From Hazenella coriacea (lineage in GTDB: Bacteria; Bacillota; Bacilli; Thermoactinomycetales; Thermoactinomycetaceae): a stretch of 64,000 bases of DNA. The DNA lies in the NCBI RefSeq assembly GCF_004341825.1, contig NZ_SMAG01000002.1, positions 1 through 64,000 on the forward strand, read 5' to 3'. The notes below the pieces were generated by a model. It was not told where the DNA came from. It ran no database searches and worked only from the letters and a program-made list of their open reading frames with translations. Shown here piece by piece: positions 18,053-26,676 of the stretch (the stretch's first letter is position 1; each line of letters begins with the position of its first letter). Made by a program: the position numbers and the translations under genes.

Positions 18053-18772
18053 ATGTTGAAATATGAACATGAACATACCAAACAGATGGCTTTGGGATAT
18101 CACAAGCGGACAGGATTCCCATTCGTAACACTGAAAACAGCAATGACTCTAGATGGGAAAATTGCTACCTCAACTGGTGATAGTAAGTGGGTAACCAATG
18201 AACTCTCGAGAGAAAACGTTCATTACATGCGTCATTGGAACGATGGGATTATGGTCGGGATCGGGACTGTTCTAAAAGATCGCCCGAGTTTGACTACACG
18301 TTTATCTGAGGGTGGGGGTAAAAATCCAACCCGCATTGTAGCTGACAGTTTGTTGCGTATCCCACTTGACACTCCACTGGTGACCACCACAGAAGAAGCC
18401 CCAACTTGGGTATTTTGTACTGATGCAGCAGCCCCAGAAAAAGAAAAACAGCTGGTAGAGCATGGAGTAAAAGTGATTCGCACGGGTAGCGGCCCGCACG
18501 TTGATTTAGTAAAAGCAATGAAGTATTTGGGTGAAAACGGAATCACATCTGTTTTGCTTGAAGGTGGCGGTCAGCTCAACTGGTCAGTGCTTGAAGCCTC
18601 TCTTATCCAAAAAGTGGTTACCTTTATTGCTCCGAAATTGCTCGGTGGCAAGGAAAGTATTACTCCCATTTCTGGTCAGGGATTTGAACGAATGGGATTG
18701 GCTGTTCCATTAAAAGATGTAACGGTTCAGCGCTTTAGAGAAGATATTTGCATTACGGGATATCTATCGTGA
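18053..18772 (+). CDS. RibD C-terminal-domain (dihydrofolate-reductase-like) reductase
   Basis: The 239 residues match the reductase half of RibD (5-amino-6-ribosylamino-uracil phosphate reductase): FPFVTLKTAMTLDGKIAT, GDSKWVTNE, DGIMVGIGTVLKDRPSLTTR, VLLEGGGQLNWSVLEA and FIAPKLLGGKE. The cytidine-deaminase-like N-terminal half of RibD is absent, and the first 25 residues resemble the interdomain linker. It may be a stand-alone NADPH-dependent reductase in riboflavin or folate-like metabolism, or a trimmed RibD. The ribosome site AAGGGAGG is strong. It is co-transcribed with the XRE-UTRA regulator and followed by a terminator. No other rib gene is nearby. Confidence 0.85.
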   Translation: MLKYEHEHTKQMALGYHKRTGFPFVTLKTAMTLDGKIATSTGDSKWVTNELSRENVHYMRHWNDGIMVGIGTVLKDRPSLTTRLSEGGGKNPTRIVADSLLRIPLDTPLVTTTEEAPTWVFCTDAAAPEKEKQLVEHGVKVIRTGSGPHVDLVKAMKYLGENGITSVLLEGGGQLNWSVLEASLIQKVVTFIAPKLLGGKESITPISGQGFERMGLAVPLKDVTVQRFREDICITGYLS

Positions 18773-18786
18773 CAATCTGTTAGCAA

Positions 18787-18824
18787 GAAAAAAGAGTGTT
18801 TCTAGGATGAGAGCACTCTTTTTT
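18787..18824 (+). terminator. Terminator after the RibD-like gene
   Basis: AAAAGAGTG pairs with CACTCTTTT around a 17-base loop, followed by TTTT. It ends the XRE-UTRA/RibD-like operon. Confidence 0.83.
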
Positions 18825-18969
18825 GTGCCTGTTCTGCATACTAGTTAATTTGATTAATCGTTTGGATATCGGGATAGGCTTATAACCACTTCGTCAGGTA
18901 GCCTATGGGGAATTTCATAGTACGTTCTCTGACGCTTAGTTACGACAGTAAGCTTAACTTTTTTAGACA

Positions 18970-19034
18970 CAAAAAAACGCCTCCTATCTCGTTTCTACAT
19001 CCGCTTAAGATGCAAAAACAAACTAGGAAGCGTC
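18970..19034 (-). terminator. Terminator downstream of tRNA-Ser(CGA)
   Basis: On the minus strand ACGCTTCCTA pairs with TAGGAGGCGT across a long loop of about 37 bases, followed by TTTTTTT. It is the first termination signal after the tRNA gene. Confidence 0.65.
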
Positions 19035-19110
19035 TCTCGTACACTTCGTTTATTCGCTATGTGAACGTGTGCCATCGTTTAGACAATCGCCCATAATCAC
19101 AGTATTTGTT

Positions 19111-19203
<93 letters not shown>

Positions 19204-19305
19204 ATATAAAAAGCCTAGACAACTATCAATCTTACAGCAATGATACGAAGTTGTCAAGACTACAGCTGCTATATCTTTCATTCACCATTGGATGTACTCT
19301 AAATC

Positions 19306-19791
19306 TCACGATTCTGAAGCCATCTTTTTTAGGCGCTTTTTTTCTTTTCTTAGTTCACGGAAAAAGTGGGTTAACATGGAGCTGCACTCTTCTTCGAGTA
19401 CACCTGAGATCACTGCGGTCTGGTGGTTAAATCTCGGTTCATCGAGAAGATTCATTAAGGTTCCCGCACAGCCCGCTTTGGGATCTGTGGTTCCATAGAC
19501 AACGGTCGCAATCCTTGACTGGATGATCGCTCCGGCACACATGGGACAAGGTTCCAAGGTGACATAGAGAACACAATCATTCAATCGCCAACTCCCTAAG
19601 TGGTCAGTAGCTTCCTGGATGGCGATGATTTCAGCATGAGCCGTGGGGTCTTGATCGATTTCCCGAAGGTTGTATCCTTTACCGATGATCTCATCCTTGT
19701 AAACGATGACCGCTCCGATGGGAACTTCACCGATTGCTTTTGCTTTTTCTGCTTCATGGAGTGCAGCTCTCATATATTTCTCATGATTCAA
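19306..19791 (-). CDS. tadA: tRNA-specific adenosine deaminase
   Basis: This 161-residue deaminase has the zinc motifs H52-A-E54 (THAEIIAI region) and PCPMCAGAI (Cys82, Cys85). It converts the wobble adenosine of tRNA-Arg(ACG) to inosine. The C-terminal tail is short and basic. It sits just ahead of tRNA-Ser in the same orientation, matching yaaJ in B. subtilis. Confidence 0.96.
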   Translation of the reverse strand: MNHEKYMRAALHEAEKAKAIGEVPIGAVIVYKDEIIGKGYNLREIDQDPTAHAEIIAIQEATDHLGSWRLNDCVLYVTLEPCPMCAGAIIQSRIATVVYGTTDPKAGCAGTLMNLLDEPRFNHQTAVISGVLEEECSSMLTHFFRELRKEKKRLKKMASES

Positions 19792-19878
19792 GAGGCAAGA
19801 ACCCCCAATTTTATTGACTCAAACTAATTACATCTGTTTATCCAACGATCCTCTTTAAATAACTGATCTTCATCGCAC

Positions 19879-20316
19879 TTAGGATGGTGACGGGACGGAA
19901 CGATTGTCACCACAATCGGCGCAACGACCATAGATTTCAAACTTATGTCCAGTGATTTCAAAGTTTTCAGGTTGTCCCAAAATCGCGTTCATCGGACAAA
20001 GGTGGATGGCTTGAGTACGACCACATTGAGTACAGATCAAATGGTGATGGTGTTGATCACTGCCACAGTTAATCCTGTACCGTCGTTCCCCTTCCCACTC
20101 GGTCCCTTCGATGAGCCCCAGATCTTCAAACAACGATATATTTCGATAGACAGTGTCAAAGCTCAGCCCCGGATAGTCCTTCTGCATTTGATCAAGGATT
20201 TCCTTCGCTGACATATAACGACTTTCCTTTACGAACAGCTGAACCATTCGCTCACGCTTGTCCGTATACTTATACCCATGTTGTTTTAATAATTCTAGTG
20301 CTTGGTTTAGATCCAT
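19879..20316 (-). CDS. zur: Fur-family zinc uptake regulator Zur
   Basis: The 145 residues have an N-terminal winged helix (YKYTDKRERMVQLF, DTVYRNISLFEDLGL) and a C-terminal metal-binding dimerisation domain. HHHH (89-92) is followed by the structural zinc site Cys95/Cys98 and Cys132/Cys135. Sequence alone does not separate Zur from PerR or Fur, but it is the last gene of the znuA-znuC-znuB-zur operon and a Zur-type operator covers the operon promoter, so a zinc sensor with autoregulation is the best call. Confidence 0.9.
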   Translation of the reverse strand: MDLNQALELLKQHGYKYTDKRERMVQLFVKESRYMSAKEILDQMQKDYPGLSFDTVYRNISLFEDLGLIEGTEWEGERRYRINCGSDQHHHHLICTQCGRTQAIHLCPMNAILGQPENFEITGHKFEIYGRCADCGDNRSVPSPS

Positions 20317-20368
20317 TCATCTCGCTCCTACACACAGTTCCAACCATTGGGTTTTCATTCATTTTATC

Positions 20369-21232
20369 TTATTTTTGCTCTGGAATCACCCTTCTATTTC
20401 GAATAAGCAAAGAAATCTTTTTTATCATTAAAACAAGTAGCAAGATCACAATAGAAACTAAGACAATCGTTCCTCCAGACGCCCAATCTAGTTCATAAGC
20501 CGCGTATAATCCTGCAAATACAGCTAGTTGTGAAAAAAACATCGACCACACAATGGTTTGCCGAAAGCTATTGGTAAATTGTAAGCTGGCAGCTACCGGA
20601 ATCGTCATTAATGCAGACACCAACAAAATCCCAACGACACGAATCGCTGCGGCAATGACTAGTGCCACCACGATGATAAATAGGAGATTGACCCAACGAC
20701 GAGGAACTCCTGATAAAGTGGCATGTTCTTCATCAAACGAGAGAGCAAACATCTCTTTATAAAAGAAGAAAGAGAATAAAAGAACGATCAGTCCGGTAAT
20801 CAAAATCGTGTACAAATCTTCTTGGCTCACTGCAAGGATGTTGCCAAATAAATAGCCTGCGATATCTACATTAAATCCATCAGCAGCACTAATTAAAACC
20901 ACACCGAGACCGATCCCACCTGATAGGATAATGGGGATCGCCAACTCCTGATAGGATCGATATAGGCGGCGCAACTGTTCAATAAATAATGAGCCTGCCA
21001 CCGCAAATCCCATCCCCGTGTAGATCGGATTGACCTGAAGTGTAGGAAATTCCTTTTGTAACAATAAGCCTGCGGCTACACCTGATAAAGTAACGTGAGA
21101 TAAGGCATCAGCAATTAACGATAGCCGTCGTACCACGAGGAAGACTCCTACTAACGGTGAAATGATCCCGATCGTGATCCCTGCCAATAAAGCTCGTTGC
21201 ATAAATTCATATTCTAAAATAGTCTCGATCAT
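20369..21232 (-). CDS. znuB: Zinc ABC transporter permease
   Basis: This ABC-3 family membrane protein has about eight hydrophobic segments and the conserved VRRLSLIADALSHVTLSGVA stretch. The ATG at 21230-21232 (287 residues) gives MIETILEYEFMQRAL, matching the N-terminus of AdcB/ZnuB homologues; an ATG 13 codons upstream would add an unusual leader. It forms the channel of the zinc importer together with ZnuC and the lipoprotein ZnuA. Confidence 0.92.
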   Translation of the reverse strand: MIETILEYEFMQRALLAGITIGIISPLVGVFLVVRRLSLIADALSHVTLSGVAAGLLLQKEFPTLQVNPIYTGMGFAVAGSLFIEQLRRLYRSYQELAIPIILSGGIGLGVVLISAADGFNVDIAGYLFGNILAVSQEDLYTILITGLIVLLFSFFFYKEMFALSFDEEHATLSGVPRRWVNLLFIIVVALVIAAAIRVVGILLVSALMTIPVAASLQFTNSFRQTIVWSMFFSQLAVFAGLYAAYELDWASGGTIVLVSIVILLLVLMIKKISLLIRNRRVIPEQK

Positions 21233-21283
21233 AGAATAGAGCCTACTAACTGAGGCGCTCCCCTCCTTCATGGCAAAACAAAA

Positions 21284-22039
21284 TTAATGTTGATGTTCGA
21301 CGACTTGAACTTCATGACCATAGGCGGCTGACAACACTTCCTCTTGTTGTTCAGCAAAATCCTTTGAATGTCCATGGAAGAACAGTCTCTTATTGAGACA
21401 AGCGATCCGATCTACATAAGTGGTCACCGCACCAATGTCATGTGTGACCAAAATCATTGAAATTCCCCGCTCTTGGTGTAACTGGGTGAGTAAATCATAA
21501 AATTGCTCTGTCGATTTAGCATCCACCCCTACAGTCGGTTCATCTAAGATTAAGAGTTCAGGCTGACTAACTAGTGCCCGTGCAATAAACGCACGCTGTT
21601 GCTGTCCTCCTGACATTTTACCAATATTCCGGTCAGCAAATGCAGATAATCCTACTTGTTCAATCGCTTCATCCACGAACTTCCAATCCTCTTTTTTCAT
21701 CCAGTGGAACAATCCCAGTTTCCCAGTCAAACCAGAAGCAACCACTTCTCGAACCGTTGCTGGAAATCCAGAGTTAAAGCTATTAGACTTTTGTGAGACG
21801 TAGCCGACTTTAGAACGCTCCTTGGCAGATAAAGAAGGCTTACCAAATATACGGATCTCTCCCTTTTGTGGTTTCATGAGACCGAGAGCTAACTTCATCA
21901 ACGTAGACTTGCCAGATCCATTGGGGCCGATCAGACCGACTAGCTCCCCTTTTTCTACGGTTAAATTTACATTATCAAGGACTTGCTGATGATCATATGC
22001 AAAAGAAATATGATCCATTTCAATCACAAATTGACTCAT
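21284..22039 (-). CDS. znuC: Zinc ABC transporter ATP-binding protein
   Basis: The 251 residues carry Walker A GPNGSGKST (38-46), the signature SGGQQ (143-147) and Walker B LLILDEPT with Asp166-Glu167. The start codon overlaps the znuA stop codon by four bases (ATGA), so translation is probably coupled. The C-terminal tail ends in a His-containing stretch (VVEHQH), seen in some metal-transporter ATPases. It energises the ZnuB permease. Confidence 0.94.
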   Translation of the reverse strand: MSQFVIEMDHISFAYDHQQVLDNVNLTVEKGELVGLIGPNGSGKSTLMKLALGLMKPQKGEIRIFGKPSLSAKERSKVGYVSQKSNSFNSGFPATVREVVASGLTGKLGLFHWMKKEDWKFVDEAIEQVGLSAFADRNIGKMSGGQQQRAFIARALVSQPELLILDEPTVGVDAKSTEQFYDLLTQLHQERGISMILVTHDIGAVTTYVDRIACLNKRLFFHGHSKDFAEQQEEVLSAAYGHEVQVVEHQH

Positions 22040-23004
22040 GGTTGGACTCCTAAAGCCTTAGCAATATTTTCTTTATTTTTTCTCATTACCGAAAAGTAGT
22101 CAGCTCCCTGTGCTATCTCTTCTTTGGTTAATCCTTCAAGCGGATTTAAGGTAAGTGCTTCCGCTTTGACTTCTTTTCTAACAACCTCTGCTACTTTACT
22201 ACTAACAAGTGTTTCAAACAAAATATATTTGACTTGATGTTCTTTTACCGTCTCTATGATCTGTTTTAACTCTTTGGGACTAGGTTCTTGAGATGGGCTC
22301 ATCCCTGTAATGGCAATCTGCTCTAACCCATAACGACTTGCCAAGTAATTAAAGGCAGAGTGAGAAACAACGAGCTCTTTTTTCTTCGCTTGTTGGGTCA
22401 TCGCATCATATTCTTGATGAAGAGTATCTAACTCACCCGCAAGTTTTTGATAATTTTTCTCGTAATCATCTTTATGACTTGGGTCTACTTGCACTAGCCC
22501 TTCTTTAATATTCATCGCTTGTTGTTTTGCACGTACAGGATCAAGCCATACATGAGGATCAAAGTCTCCATGATCATGCTCATCTTCTTTGTGCCCTTCT
22601 TCATGGGCGTGTTCATCATGATGTTCCTTGGTCGAAAGAAGTTCGATTTCTTTCGTACTTTCTACCACAACGGTTTTCTCTTTATCAAGGTTTTTCGCTA
22701 CCTGATCTACCCACGATTCAAATCCAGCACCATTATAAACGAATAAATCCGATTTTGTAATTTTCTCCATATCCTTGGGGGTTAATTCAAAATCATGGGC
22801 TTCCGTTCCTGGTGGAATCATATTAGTCACTTGCACATGTTCGCCACCAATTTTTTTCGCAAAATCTTCAAGCGGATACACACTTACCATCACTTTCACT
22901 TTTCCATCCACTAACTGAACAGATTCTTCGTTGTTACCGCAACCTGTTAATAAAGCTCCGATCACTAATAATAGCACCAAGAATGGGCTTAACCATCTTT
23001 TCAC
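22036..23004 (-). CDS. znuA: Zinc-binding lipoprotein of the ABC importer
   Basis: The 322 residues start with a lipoprotein signal (lipobox LLTGC, Cys22) and belong to the cluster A-I solute-binding proteins. A His/Asp/Glu-rich loop at about 125-150 (EHHDEHAHEEGHKEDEHDHG) precedes DPHVWLDP, a pattern typical of zinc rather than manganese binders. It captures zinc outside the membrane and delivers it to ZnuB. It is first in the operon, under a promoter with a Zur box. Confidence 0.94.
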   Translation of the reverse strand: MKRWLSPFLVLLLVIGALLTGCGNNEESVQLVDGKVKVMVSVYPLEDFAKKIGGEHVQVTNMIPPGTEAHDFELTPKDMEKITKSDLFVYNGAGFESWVDQVAKNLDKEKTVVVESTKEIELLSTKEHHDEHAHEEGHKEDEHDHGDFDPHVWLDPVRAKQQAMNIKEGLVQVDPSHKDDYEKNYQKLAGELDTLHQEYDAMTQQAKKKELVVSHSAFNYLASRYGLEQIAITGMSPSQEPSPKELKQIIETVKEHQVKYILFETLVSSKVAEVVRKEVKAEALTLNPLEGLTKEEIAQGADYFSVMRKNKENIAKALGVQP

Positions 23005-23053
23005 AAAATTACCTCCAAATCAAGATAAGTACGATTGATAATAGCTGAACCCT

Positions 23054-23099
23054 ATTATAACCTAAACTTATTTCTCTGTAAATCGTAAACATTACGTTT
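23054..23099 (-). promoter_or_regulatory. znu promoter with Zur operator
   Basis: On the minus strand -35 TTTACA (23077-23082) and -10 TATAAT (23054-23059) are 17 bp apart. A 7-1-7 inverted repeat ACGTAAT-G-TTTACGA (core 23083-23097) overlaps the upstream edge of the -35. It differs at two positions from the B. subtilis Zur box TCGTAAT-N-ATTACGA. Binding there would block RNA polymerase when zinc is plentiful. Confidence 0.85.
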
Positions 23100-23172
23100 T
23101 ATATTTATGATCTATTACCTTTTATTATGTCCGTTCAATCGTTCGATCCAATAAAAGAAATTCATCAGTGAA

Positions 23173-23226
23173 CAGTGGTGTCGATGTATCAAAAGTTAGG
23201 AGTCGATATTTCATCATTGTCTTTGA
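23173..23226 (+). repeat. Dispersed intergenic repeat, partial copy D
   Basis: This 54-base segment matches the conserved end of the repeat at 39407-39622 in the same orientation: CAGTGGTGTCGAT, then GTTAGGAGTCGATATTTC and TGTCTTTG. It is the most diverged copy. It lies between the znu promoter and the YhgE terminator. Confidence 0.5.
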
Positions 23227-23227
23227 A

Positions 23228-23262
23228 ACAAAAAAAGAGCCTCCTAAAAAGAAGACTCTACA
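23228..23262 (-). terminator. Terminator after yhgE-like gene
   Basis: On the minus strand AGAGTCTTC pairs imperfectly with GAGGCTCT, followed by TTTTTTTG. It lies about 35 bases after the stop codon. Confidence 0.6.
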
Positions 23263-23294
23263 TCTTGAAGATTGATCTAACTCTCTAACTTTTT

Positions 23295-25448
23295 TTATGC
23301 GATATTTTGCCGGCGAATTTCAATATAGGATAAAAATTTACGAAAACCTGTTTTCACCCAACGAACATGAATTTGCGTTAAGATATAGGCTCCTGCCATA
23401 AATCCGAGCAATGTATAGGAGTCTGATAAGACAACACTCCAATCTCCACTAGAAAGAACGGCTCGCAATCCATGTACCGTATATGTCATCGGTAAGTAAG
23501 GGTGAATCGTTTGGAATAATTGTGGTAATAACTCTAATGGGTAAGAACCTGTACTAGAGGTAAGTTGTAGCATCAGTAAAATAATCGCTACAAACCGTCC
23601 TACATTCCCCATTAAAGCAACCAACAGTTGGTTAATCGCTATAAATGTAAACGACATGATGATGGTAAAGAGATATAACCCGCCAGGTAATTCAGGCTCA
23701 ATGCCTAGCCCCAACGTTAAAGCTGCCGTCACAATGATGGCTTGGGCTGCTCCAATGAGAGCACCTGCCCCCATCGATAAAGGTCGGTTGCCCAATTGTT
23801 GTGGTAACTGGTATAAGTCGATGACTGTAAATAGGATCATTGCCCCTACCCAAAGAGAGAGCGAAATAAAGTAAGGAGCAAAGCCTGTCGCATAGTTAGG
23901 CACTGGATGTAAAGAGGTTTCTTTTACATCTACTGGATTAGCGATGATCTCACCTTTTTTATCCGCTCCAAGTAAGCCCTTCTCAGACTCCTTGACACCA
24001 TCACCGAGTCCAGTTGCTAGTTCAGATTGACCATCTTCAATTTTCTTCAATCCTTTGTTTAACTCTTCTGCACCTACACCTAATTTCAGCAAGCCATCGA
24101 GTAATTTCCCTTGCCCTTTTTCTAACTGATAGGCCCCTTGCAACAATTCGTCTGTTCCATTTACAAATTGGTTGGAGGCTTGGTTCAGGTCATTTAATTT
24201 ATCTGCTAACAAATGAGCTCCCTTGGAAAGCTCTCCGATTTGAGCTATTTGTTGATCTAATCCTTGATTGGAGTTTACAAACTTACTTAAGTCGTTACGC
24301 AACGCTTGGAGTTCTTTGATCTGCTCTTTCCAATCGTCCACACGACGATCGATTTGATTGATTTGCTGCCCCATCTCTCCTCGTTGACTCCGTTGCGCTT
24401 CAAGCAAGGAGTTCAGTTGATTGACATTGGGGTCTGATGCTAACTCTGGATGCTCCTGTATGATTGTTTGTAACAACTGCTTGGATTGATTTTGGTCTTT
24501 CTCTAGCTCACCCAACTTGGATTGAACAGAAGCTAGGCGATTGTTCAAATCAGCCGTTGTTTGTTCAGGAAGGTTTATATTTCTTTTAATCTGATCTACT
24601 TGTTGACTGATCCGATTCATCAGCTGTTGAATCTCTTTGGCTTTAGCATCAATCTCACCAACTCCACCAGCTACCTGCCCAGCTCCCTTTGCTAACTGTT
24701 CGGTTCCTTGTTGCGCTTGCACTAACCCACCTTTTAACTTTTCCAAACCTTGACTTAGGCGTTGGTTCCCCTCTTTCAATTGAGAAGCCCCACCTTCTAA
24801 TTGACCTATTCCATCTATTAATTTTTCACTGCCATCTACGGCTTTATGTGTTCCTTCCGAAAGCGTCTCAGCTCCATCAGCTGCTTTCGCTAAATCTTTA
24901 GTCGAAGACTCGATCTTGTTAAAAATCTCATCAGCATATACTTTACTTAAACTTTCTTCAAGGCTAGACTCTAATTCACGAATCATCGACTGTCCAATTT
25001 TCCCAGATAGATAGTTACTACTCTCATCTGAGTAATACTCAAGCTCTCCTCTTAACGGGTTGGGACTATCGAGAGAGATCGCTTTTTGCGATAAGTCTTT
25101 AGGGATCACTACGCCTAGATAGAAGTTTCCATCTTTAAATCCTTCTTCCATCTCGGTGCGCGATACAAATTCCCATTTCAACTTGGACTCTTTCTTCAGT
25201 TCATCAACCAATTCATTGCCCACATGAACTTCTTCTTGATCCTTAGTTGCTCCTACATCTTCATTGACAATAGCAACTGGTAAGTATTGCATATTTTCGT
25301 ATGGGTCAAAGAATGCAAATAAGTAGATGAAACTATATACAACAGGGAGTGCTAATACTCCCAAAATCCCCAAGCGCATGGCTTTATTTGCCCAGATTTG
25401 TTGCAAATCATGAATCACTAAAGGCAGTTTCTTTTTTCTTCGTCGAAT
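23295..25448 (-). CDS. YhgE/Pip-family membrane protein (ABC-2 type)
   Basis: This protein of about 717 residues has one N-terminal membrane segment (GILGVLALPVVYSFIYLF), a long extracellular coiled-coil and SEGTHKAVDGSEKLIDG-type repeat region (about 180-490), and five or six C-terminal membrane helices of the ABC-2 type. The family includes Lactococcus Pip (phage infection protein) and B. subtilis YhgE; roles in export or surface integrity are suggested. The start is uncertain. A GTG at 25455-25457 is only one base from GGGAGG, whereas an ATT at 25446-25448 is at ideal distance and aligns with an ATG in the upstream duplicate leader. It is probably repressed by the adjacent TetR regulator. 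Confidence 0.85.
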   Translation of the reverse strand: MRRRKKKLPLVIHDLQQIWANKAMRLGILGVLALPVVYSFIYLFAFFDPYENMQYLPVAIVNEDVGATKDQEEVHVGNELVDELKKESKLKWEFVSRTEMEEGFKDGNFYLGVVIPKDLSQKAISLDSPNPLRGELEYYSDESSNYLSGKIGQSMIRELESSLEESLSKVYADEIFNKIESSTKDLAKAADGAETLSEGTHKAVDGSEKLIDGIGQLEGGASQLKEGNQRLSQGLEKLKGGLVQAQQGTEQLAKGAGQVAGGVGEIDAKAKEIQQLMNRISQQVDQIKRNINLPEQTTADLNNRLASVQSKLGELEKDQNQSKQLLQTIIQEHPELASDPNVNQLNSLLEAQRSQRGEMGQQINQIDRRVDDWKEQIKELQALRNDLSKFVNSNQGLDQQIAQIGELSKGAHLLADKLNDLNQASNQFVNGTDELLQGAYQLEKGQGKLLDGLLKLGVGAEELNKGLKKIEDGQSELATGLGDGVKESEKGLLGADKKGEIIANPVDVKETSLHPVPNYATGFAPYFISLSLWVGAMILFTVIDLYQLPQQLGNRPLSMGAGALIGAAQAIIVTAALTLGLGIEPELPGGLYLFTIIMSFTFIAINQLLVALMGNVGRFVAIILLMLQLTSSTGSYPLELLPQLFQTIHPYLPMTYTVHGLRAVLSSGDWSVVLSDSYTLLGFMAGAYILTQIHVRWVKTGFRKFLSYIEIRRQNIA

Positions 25449-25467
25449 CGCGCACACCTCCCAACAG

Positions 25468-25520
25468 GTACTGACTAGTCAGTACAAAGGAAATTATACA
25501 CCCGCCACTATAAATTACAA
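25468..25520 (-). promoter_or_regulatory. yhgE-proximal promoter with TetR-type operator (copy 1)
   Basis: On the minus strand -35 TTGTAA (25515-25520) and -10 TATAAT (25493-25498) are 16 bp apart. Seven bases downstream is a perfect 18-bp palindrome, GTACTGACTAGTCAGTAC (25468-25485). This placement suits a repressor that blocks elongation or open complex formation. Confidence 0.82.
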
Positions 25521-25640
25521 GCTTTTTTTCACTAATATTACATAAACTTTGCGATAATGTTACGATCTTTTGACCTTTATTCTTCAAATCCCAAACGATG
25601 TCCCTCTTTTCTTACATGCATCAGGCACACTCTTTCGATA

Positions 25641-25693
25641 GTACTGACTGGTCAGTACAAAATTAATTATACACTTATCACTAACAATTTCAA
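25641..25693 (-). promoter_or_regulatory. Second TetR-type promoter/operator (copy 2)
   Basis: This copies the architecture 173 bp downstream: -35 TTGAAA (25688-25693), 16 bp, -10 TATAAT (25666-25671), and a near-perfect palindrome GTACTGACTGGTCAGTAC (25641-25658). It lies after the tetR stop codon, so on the minus strand it can only drive yhgE or a short leader. The bases after the operator also resemble the yhgE 5' end. Confidence 0.8.
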
Positions 25694-25717
25694 GATATTT
25701 TTTTACTTATGTTATGT

Positions 25718-26308
25718 TTATTTTGTAAGAATGCTACCAAAGATTAAATGGTTAATACTTTCCATCATTTTAGGAGCTTCGTGTTCGATCTCCACATCTA
25801 CTTCTTCTACAGAATATAATTTCTGCAATACCACCACACTCGCCGCTCCAAAGATGGCACTAGCCGTTTCTTGAGGAAATTGTAGATCGAAAACGCCTTC
25901 ATTTTTTCCCTCTTCTAAAACATCTTCAATTAAACGTAAATACTCGCGAATTTTCGCACGAAATTGACTTTGTCGTTCTTTTCTGCCAAAAGCCTCATTG
26001 AGTAGTAACTTTGCAAGCTTTCCATTATCCATAAAGAATTGAATATGAGTCATTAAAAGTGCTTCCAAACGTTCTGTAGGTGAAGACTTGATTTCCATAT
26101 TTCTGGTTACGTATTCAATTAATTTCTCCATTCCTTCATTCATTAAACCAACAAACAATTCTTCTTTACTTTTGAAATGATAATAAATCGTACCTTTAGC
26201 TACTTTGGCTTCTTGCGCAATATCATCCATTTTAGCTTGGTCAAATCCACTATCTGCAAAGACTTCAATTGCAGCTTGAAATATAACGTCTACCTTTTCA
26301 TGACGCAT
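25718..26308 (-). CDS. TetR/AcrR-family transcriptional repressor
   Basis: Starting at the ATG at 26306-26308 (GGAGG nine bases upstream) gives 196 residues. The N-terminal TetR helix-turn-helix is clear: IFQAAIEVFADSGF, then MDDIAQEAKVAKGTIYYHFKSKEELF. The rest (about 60-196) is the all-helical ligand and dimer domain, which resembles YsiA/FadR-like members. It is followed directly by two palindromic operators and the yhgE gene, so it is very likely their regulator; the ligand is unknown. Confidence 0.92.
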   Translation of the reverse strand: MRHEKVDVIFQAAIEVFADSGFDQAKMDDIAQEAKVAKGTIYYHFKSKEELFVGLMNEGMEKLIEYVTRNMEIKSSPTERLEALLMTHIQFFMDNGKLAKLLLNEAFGRKERQSQFRAKIREYLRLIEDVLEEGKNEGVFDLQFPQETASAIFGAASVVVLQKLYSVEEVDVEIEHEAPKMMESINHLIFGSILTK

Positions 26309-26676
26309 CTTAAAAATCCTCCATATATCTATTTCCATAGTTGATGAATAATCAGCGGGGTGAGTGAAACAATCATACCTATACACTAAAAGTTCAGGCG
26401 CTTCAACTCTACTGAAAAATTACATATTCTTGTATGTTATACAAACCGTTATTTAAAAACAAGAAAACAAAGAAATGACTATAAAATATGTACAAGGGTC
26501 ACACACTAATGGCATCACATACTAAATGTAAACCCATTTCCCTTATATTATAAACGATCCAATACCCATTTATCGTCAATCACCTTGGCTAAAATTTGTT
26601 CTTTTTTTATTTTAATGTTAAAATATTTATAGTTAAAAAATATAGCATTAAACTATCTGATCAAGGAGGAATCCCG
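26309..26676. other. Divergent intergenic region tetR / SDR operon
   Basis: It holds the promoters of both genes. On the plus strand -35 TTGTTC (26596-26601) and -10 TAAAAT (26619-26624) are 17 bp apart. Downstream of that, ATAGTT (about 26630) and AACTAT (about 26650) form a loose inverted repeat that could be an operator. No TetR-type GTACTGAC palindrome is present here. Confidence 0.55.
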
